Shown here: in pieces, positions 57,815 through 64,000 of the stretch | Position numbering within the stretch: the stretch's first letter is position 1 | How the letters are laid out: every line of letters begins with the position of its first letter | Origin: Bemisia tabaci | Lineage: Eukaryota; Arthropoda; Insecta; Hemiptera; Aleyrodidae | DNA: 64,000 bases | Direction of reading: 5' to 3' | Assembly (NCBI RefSeq): GCF_918797505.1 | Contig: NC_092793.1 | Span: 66,025,660-66,089,659 of the forward strand | Program-made: the position numbers and the translations under genes | Notes under the pieces: model-generated | Databases searched by the model: none | The model's input: only the letters and a program-made list of their open reading frames with translations | Told to the model about the DNA's origin: nothing

Positions 57815-58093
57815 CAGGGTGTCTGCAAGTCCGGTATGTCCGGAAATAGTATTGGTTTTTTAAGGAAGGTCCGGAAGTACTGAAAAAGTGCAGAAATTTC
57901 GCAGGTCCGGAATTTTTTTCATTTTTGTCGCAATTTGAGCGAGAAATTGAAATTTTTCGAATTTCGTCAATTAGAGGTATTGAAAAAGTACTGAAATTTT
58001 CTGTTGAAGAGGCACTGAATTTCTTGGGAATGTACTGAAAAAGCACTGTAAAAGTACTGATTTTTGGTCAGTCGTGTTTTCGTCGACACCCTG
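57815..58093. mobile_element. CAGGGTGTCTAC MITE, copy 2, perfect 5-bp duplication
   Basis: The ends CAGGGTGTCTGCAAG and CGTCGACACCCTG are flanked by TGAAG on both sides (57810-57814 and 58094-58098). The interior matches copy 1 (GGTCCGGAAGTACTGAAAAA). It is non-coding. Confidence 0.88.
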
Positions 58094-58459
58094 TGAAGGT
58101 TCCGTTCTGCGAATCAATAAAATATGAACGAATTTTTTTCACTGGGATTTCTAACTTTTTGACTCATAACGGCAACGAAGCGCACTCTTAGAACGGTTTT
58201 GGAGCACGGTGCCCTACCGCGCCGACAAGCCGACGTCATCGCTCCACCCGCAAAATGCGTGTGAGTGTGCGTGCTGAGAGCCGGAGCGGGGAGCGGGGGC
58301 GTCGGAATCCCGTTCGCATGTGAGAGTCGCTTTTCCGGAATTTTGACACGCCGACCGCGCCGTCCGGATTCGGAAGCTGAGACCTGAGAATGAGGAACAG
58401 CTGGGGCTCCGTTGCCGCTCTTTACCAAGTGTCAACCTTTTTTTTCATGATTCCCATGA
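58094..58459. other. Short GC-rich spacer between two copies of the same MITE
   Basis: This segment of about 365 bp lies between direct copies of the CAGGGTGTCTAC element. No gene was recognised. Confidence 0.4.
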
Positions 58460-58762
58460 CAGGGTGTCCACTAGTCCAGAATTTTCGGAAATAGTACTGA
58501 TTTTTCAAAGGCGGTCCGGAAGTACCGAAAAAGTGCGTAAATTTCGCAAGGAGTCCGGAATTTTGTTACATTTTTTGTCATTTTTGTCGCAATTTAAGCG
58601 AGAAATTCAAAATTTTTAAATTTGTCAAATTTCTTCTAATGGAGGTACTGAGTTCTAAATATTTCTGTTGAGGAGGTACTGAATTTTTTGGGAATGTCCT
58701 GAATAAGCACTGTAAAAGTACTGATTTTTGGTCTTGGTCAGCCGGTTTTAGTAGACACCCTG
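58460..58762. mobile_element. CAGGGTGTCTAC MITE, copy 3
   Basis: The ends CAGGGTGTCCAC and GTAGACACCCTG are flanked by CATGA and CGTGA (4 of 5 match). It has the same internal words and orientation as the copy 367 bp upstream. Confidence 0.85.
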
Positions 58763-59629
58763 CGTGAAGAACTGAAGGATTCAGACGCGGGTTAGGCCAA
58801 TCGATGACACAACGAGGCAATGTACTAAAACCGTGGCCCTTGTGCTTATCGTCAACTACTCAAGTCGTTCGGAAATTGCTCAACTGGTGATGAGCCTTAA
58901 CATCAGTTTTTTAGTTGACCTGGCAACCGCGCGCTCATTATCCCGCCACACTAACAGTCAAGCACTTTAATTGCCCCATTTATTTCACCTCTTTATTTAT
59001 TTGGATGTTTTGGTCTTTCTCTTTCTCCCCTACCCCCCGCTCTATCTCGAGTTTTTAGTTTTGGTTTTTTGCTGCGTTAATCTTTCTGTTTTGATAATTT
59101 GAGTCAAGATCTTCCTCTCTGACCTCAAATCATTTTTGACAGAAAAAACGCAAGCTTCAGTACTCTTTGTAGCACTGTCAACGCGTCTCAAAGGACTAAG
59201 TGTTCCTTATTCTGAGATATTTTGATCGTGTGGACGACTTGTGCCAGGGTGAGCCTACATGCAACAGCTTGGCCGAAGTCTTTTTAATGTTTTATTTTTC
59301 AACAGAAAACTGATCAACATTGTGCCCCGTAAATGCATCCCTGTATTCCAATAATTTAGGCGTCGAGTGCAAAAATGGCATTTCTTGGTTGCAATGGCTC
59401 AAAATCTTTACTGCCAATTTATATTTTAGAGACGAAAGTATTCAGTGGATTTTCTGAAATTTATCGTTTTCAGCATTGTAAAATCATGTAGAAAATTCAG
59501 TAAAAGTTTGAACAAATTCCATACAATTGTTTTAATTATAATGAATGGATGTTAGCGGAGATTCTGAGACACCGCAACCAAGAAAAGCCCATTTTGCACC
59601 CCAGTGCTTCAATTATTGTGAGGACCGTA
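58763..59629. other. Spacer, no gene seen
   Basis: AT-rich; nothing recognised. Confidence 0.4.
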
Positions 59630-59934
59630 CACGGAGAAAAAAACTTCGTGCGTGGGACCCAAAGTTGAGGTCATATGGATCTCTGAAGTTTTCGGATCAC
59701 TTATCTTAAAACTTGGGGTCCAGCTGCCGAAGTTTCGGACATCTAAAGTACTTCAATATATACCGAAGGGTTCGTGTCAGACATCTGAAGTACTCCGGTA
59801 CATACCGAAGTGCCTCGATGTCTGACGCGAACTTCGGCAGCTCGACCTCAAGGTTTCGAATGAGTGACCAGGACACCTCAGAGATTCATATGACCTCAAC
59901 TTCGGGTCCCATGCACCAAGTTTTTTTCTCCGTG
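59630..59934. mobile_element. CACGGAG palindromic MITE, copy 3 (TA duplication)
   Basis: The ends CACGGAGAAAAAAACTTCGTG and its inverse are flanked by TA (59628-59629 and 59935-59936). The interior carries GAGGTCATATGGATCTCTGA and CATCTGAAGTACTCCGGTAC as in the other copies. It is non-coding. Confidence 0.9.
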
Positions 59935-60557
59935 TAGAAATCTAGGTGCCCATTCCTCCCAATCCCAGCCCCTTAAAATTCGGTGAAGGCGGCAACATTG
60001 GGAGCAGCCCGCTCTTACATCCCGGGGGAGCATCTCGTCCAGTAAGAGGCACCTATGACGTCAAATCTCAACGTCAACGTCCAATTTCACCCCGGAGCAT
60101 CCAGTCGATCACCTAATTCTGCCGAATCGAGCAATCAATCCGCCTTTTCTCCGACCGAGCCCCGTCGAAAGGACTTTTTCCCGGCGGAAGTCCGGCAACG
60201 CGGGAGCAACTTCGCCCACCGGGATTATGGAAGCGTGAGTGTGACTGTGCACGCGTTAAAGAAGCAATTTAACAAGTAGCTCTAAACTGTGAAACGTTTA
60301 CCGTGGTCGCTCACGAAATGGGTCAAAGCAAGCAGACGACGCCTTAAATGGCCGCCGTCGGGGAAACTCAGGAGAGAATCGTCGAGAGGCTCAGGTCCAA
60401 GTCCGCTATTGACCGCCCTCTCCTCTACCGCGGTCCATATCTCCCGTCCTCGGCAATAACGTCGTATGAACATCTCGGCGTTGCTAAATTTTCGCTCAAA
60501 ATAAGCGAATTATCTTGATGGTCTATTAATGTTTTTCCCAGAATTCATCCACCATTT
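59935..60557. other. Spacer, no supported gene
   Basis: The 74-codon frame at 60055-60279 lacks similarity. A lone MITE end of the GCTAAGGAAAAACGCC family lies near 60456. Confidence 0.4.
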
Positions 60558-60682
60558 TGGGCGTATTTAAATAAGAAGGAGCTCCTTCCGTTGGGACATG
60601 AGACGTGTCATGCATGTTTTCTTGTATGGATCTCGAGGCTATGTCAGAATGGATATAGTTCCTTTTGATTTAAATACGTCCA
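60558..60682. mobile_element. Hairpin repeat, GACGTATTTA family, variant ends
   Basis: TGGGCGTATTTAAATAAGAA at the left pairs with TTGATTTAAATACGTCCA at the right, and GGAGCTCCTTCC is palindromic inside. The terminal GACGTATTT word is shared with the 36.1 and 45.7 kb copies, but the subterminal sequence differs. Confidence 0.6.
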
Positions 60683-61920
60683 TCTAATCCAATCAGCACA
60701 CTATAGAGTTACCTGTTTGATGACTATTTAAATTTAATATTTTGATGGCTCTACCGGAGGCTATCTCAATGGTGTAAGTCATAAATTTTAAGGCAAAGCC
60801 CGTTCGTTTTTACCGGTAGATAACTCAGCAGTTTTAGTCTTAATGTTCAAAAAACAACTCAAACTTGCACTAAAATTGAAACTAGTTTCAATGGTGATTC
60901 AATGATCGTTTGTCCACTCAACCTTCCCTGTAGTAGGAAAAAGTTTTTTTTACGAAACATTCGGAAATCTCATGAAATCAATGTGCCCAAAAGTGAATAC
61001 CCTGATTTTCGACGATTGTGTGGAATTTGTTGTCTATACATTTTACTTGCAAAGCAGCTAATCTTTAAGAAGATGAAAGTGAAATTTTGGATTGTGCACG
61101 GCCTGGGAGAAGACGACTGGAACGTCCCATGAAAGGATGGCGGCAGGCCCGGCAGGGTGTTGATGAAGAGATGTTGTGGTGCCAGTTGCACGATAACCGC
61201 TGGTAAGATAGGCACATGTGACTTTCGGGTGTCGCAGAACGCTAGAGTGTGGTGGAGGAGCGACTTTTATGTATGCAAGTGAAGCTGAACTTATTTTTCG
61301 CAGCAACTGTAGAAGGATCTCCCGTTGGAGCTTGGTTGTTGCCGAGGTGTGTGCGGACCAGTCAATCGCTGGAAGTGAGCAGATGCCCAAGAATCCGGGT
61401 TCAGGCTGAAGCAGCCGAAAACGGAAAGTGTTTTGGAAGCATGTTCTTCCTCCACCGCGCGTCGCCTCGTGACCAGACTCGGGGCCCGGGGGTCCAGGAA
61501 GGCCAGTTGAGAAATCGAGGAATCTCGTTTTGGACAGACTCCCAATCTCTCGACTTAGCGTAGTTTAAGGTCACATGTCAAAGGCCCAGCTTCCAGCTAC
61601 TGGTAGGCGTTCCGTTGCGGTCCGTTCCGTCCGGAGACTTATCTGCACTATCCCGCCGCGCTGACAGGACGTCAAGTCAATATTTTTTTATCGCTGCTCC
61701 TATTGCGACAGCGAGCTCGGGCGTCCGGGCGCCAAGGCGCGAACCCTTTAGGAGAGAGAGGAATAAGAAGAAGAGGACTCTTGACGAGCGAGTGCAATTG
61801 CCCGTTCGGCGAGGCACTCGTTGAGGAGGGGGCAAGGGTCAATGCGGGATGCCACGTCGAAACGCAAAAGCCAAATTTAACAAAGGTCGTCTCCAAGTGG
61901 AGGAGTTTGGACCTGACTTT
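60683..61920. other. Spacer, no supported gene
   Basis: Moderately GC-rich from 61130. Several frames are open on both strands (for example 61249-61563) but show no recognised similarity. Confidence 0.4.
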
Positions 61921-62199
61921 CAGGGTGTCTACAAGTTCGGAATTTCCGGAAATAATACTGATTTTTCAAGGGTGGCCCGGAAGTACTGAAAAAGTGCGGA
62001 AATTTCGCAAGAAAGTCCGGAATTTTTTTCTTTTCTGTCGCAATTTGAACGGGAAATTCAAATATTTGAAATTTTTCGAATTTCGTCAGTTGAAGGTATT
62101 GAAAAAGTACCGAATTTTTCTGTTCAGGAGGTACTGAATTCTTGGGAAAGTACCGTAAAAGTACTGATTTTTGGCCGGTCTGTTTAAGTAGACACCCTT
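61921..62199. mobile_element. CAGGGTGTCTAC MITE, copy 4
   Basis: The ends CAGGGTGTCTAC and GTAGACACCCTT (final G lost) bound the usual interior. Flanks show no convincing duplication. It is non-coding. Confidence 0.82.
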
Positions 62200-62361
62200 C
62201 TTAGAGGACAGCCAACCCTTCCGAAGTTATTCCATGATAATGTAGGGAAATAATGCGATTATCGAATTCAATTCTGCCTGTGGCATACATTGTCTAGGCG
62301 CTCGCGAATGAAGCTTACTCAGAATATTTAATATGAAATAACTTGTGATAAGGAGAGATCA

Positions 62362-62602
62362 CACTGGAAAAAAAAAACCAAAAAAAAAACACATCGGTTC
62401 TAGAGTCCAGACTCTTAAAAACATTGACAAGAAAAAATACTCTTGTTTCAATCGGATCTTTCCTTCAGTCAAAAGAAAATCCGCTTAAATCAAGAGGCTT
62501 GGCTCTTCGATTCTAAGAAAAATCCGATCGAATCAAGAGTATTTTTTCCTGTCAATGTTATTAAGAGTCTGGGATCTAGATCCAAGCGACTTTTTTCACA
62601 GT
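62362..62602. mobile_element. CACTGG foldback MITE, last copy
   Basis: CACTGGAAA at the left is followed by an A/C-rich expansion, then CTAGAGTCCAGACTCTTAAA. The right arm ends AAGAGTCTGGGATCTAGATCC and ACTTTTTTCACAGT. The loop word GAAAATCCGCTTAAATCAAG is conserved. No matching duplication was seen. Confidence 0.82.
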
Positions 62603-64000
62603 ATTGACCTCATCTTAAGCCTACTCTTAAACTAGCTAATACGTCTAATTTGCGACTCGTCAAACATGTTAACAGTCTATGTTTAGTCATGTTTAAGTTT
62701 ACTTTTCTATGTCCCAAGTAACATGAAATGGAGGATTTTCTGGGTAGACGACATCAGTGCGGAGGATTAATTCGCGGATCTGGTGACCCGCCGCGCCGCC
62801 CTCAAGACGGTGAGAGGCAGACAGACAGTCGGGCAGACCGGCCTCAGCCCGGGACACGTCCAAAGTCCATAAGTCAAGTGGACATTGTGTTTATTTTGTG
62901 TGGGCTTCAGGTGCTCTCGCTGCCCTCCTCCTCCCCCCCCCCTACCCCCTCACCGCCGGCCGTTTTATTTCTCTCCAACTGACGCTTTACGGATCTGAGA
63001 GATCTCTATCGCCGGTTGTCGCGACCGGTTGTTGACGAACCGGGGGAGCCAAACCAGTCGAGAAGGCCGAATTTCTTTTTATGCCCCGTGTAATTTAAAA
63101 TCTAGTGCGTTATTTATCGACGAGCCGAGTTTGGGTCTGGCGCAAACTATCTGGAGCGAAAAAAAAGGGAAATGCCGTAAAAATCACGATGAGACCATCG
63201 AGGAAGTCTAAGATTCACTCCAAATCGCGCTATCTCCGTTAGAAAATAACGTATTTTGAGCTGATTGCTACAAACATTATTAATACTACATTACTTACAT
63301 AAGGATAGAATTTGATGGATGAGTCACTCCGGTTTCACAATTCTATCTGGGAAGAACACTTGTACCCCGGTTTGGGGAGATGAAAAATTCTTGTTTACGT
63401 TTATTTCAATCGAGAAAAATCTAAAGTGAATTTAATTTTTTGCACGTTATTAATTTGTGTATTTTCTAAAACTAAAATCCCCAATTTCGGTCGTATCAAA
63501 AAGTGCACGCAAAAATATATAGTTTTCGTCCGAAAATAGCGGATTGCTGCAATTGAGAATCTAGTTTTTTATCTCATCGTCGTTTGGATGTACCATGCAG
63601 AGCAGGCAAATGGTATCAAAGTTCTGGGAAAGGAGGTTGAAACTCCCAATGCGCGCGAGTTTTCGATCCTGCACAACTACACCACAGGAATAAGATATGA
63701 CGAAACCGGTACGCTCATAGTGTAACCAGTTTCCCTGCTTGCATCTCCAACTATGGGTGGGTTGCCCGATGCCTTTTTGAAGTATGTCATTGAGTGAACA
63801 TATTGGCTTGCTTTGGATATAGCGACGGACGATCGCAAGTCTTATTCAAAATTAAACAAAATTTGATTCCGAACTGATATCGAAAAGCTTAGAGGAAGGA
63901 CAGGTTTGGAAAAAAGTTAAATCTTTCGTTTGCCTTTGCCGGGCCCTGGGGAGTGGGGAGCTGGGGACCTCTTTGAAATATCAATTTCGTCCTCGAACAA
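62603..64000. other. Non-coding DNA, no gene seen
   Basis: A GC-rich patch lies at 62750-62960. Nothing else was recognised to the end of the window. Confidence 0.45.

Noticed and set aside
1..64000. CRISPR arrays, operons, Shine-Dalgarno sites or prophage
   Set aside because: Intron signals, SINEs, LINE and MITEs show a eukaryotic genome; no direct-repeat/spacer array is present and the 31-bp tandem repeat has no unique spacers.

Overview
This window looks like euchromatic DNA from an insect nuclear genome. The evidence is a GT-AG intron-exon structure, a sugar-transporter exon of the insect Tret1/GLUT type, an R1-like non-LTR retrotransposon with a poly(A) tail, two tRNA-derived SINEs, and a very dense population of short foldback/MITE-type DNA transposons. 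A sap-feeding hemipteran (whitefly-like) would fit, but that is inference from overall style. Nothing bacterial, organellar or viral was seen. Most of the sequence is AT-rich and non-coding, and the two real host exons stand out because they are strongly GC-rich.

Host genes. (1) A large 3' terminal exon (12447-13852, +) encodes almost all of a 12-TM MFS sugar transporter related to facilitated trehalose transporter Tret1. Its 5' exon(s) with the start codon were not found. Its TM7 and TM10 sugar-binding motifs are degenerate. (2) A long first-coding exon (30171-32165; coding from 30316, +) encodes about 616 residues of a Ser/Pro/Arg-rich, probably disordered protein with a PPPY motif. It is spliced to downstream exons that were not identified. 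No other host gene, tRNA gene or rRNA gene is supported; other open frames are spurious or belong to repeats.

Mobile DNA dominates the rest. A CACTGG...CCAGTG foldback family has nine copies, three with matching short target duplications. A hAT-type MITE family (CAGTGGCG ends) has four copies, three with 8-bp duplications matching at 7 or 8 positions. Other groups are: larger hAT-like elements with perfect 8-bp duplications (33917-34590 and 55879-56295, the latter nested inside an older foldback element); a CACGGAG family (three copies, two flanked by TA); a CAGGGTGTCTAC family (four copies, apparently 5-bp duplications); a GCTAAGGAAAAACGCC family (four copies); a TTAA-bounded foldback; a 6-bp-duplication element; and short GACGTATTTATGCTG hairpins. 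The only long transposon reading frame is the R1-like reverse transcriptase at 41339-43846. It is 5'-truncated and joined directly to a CACTGG foldback element whose sequence stays open in the same frame.

Tandem repeats include a 31-bp minisatellite with a 145-bp higher-order duplication (47210-47610), a 197-bp tandem duplication (32604-32975), long homopolymers (A66, T38, T37), and an unusual number of C/G runs of 11-19 bases. Both host exons have a hAT MITE within 50 bp of their 3' boundary, so these insertions lie in or beside transcribed sequence.
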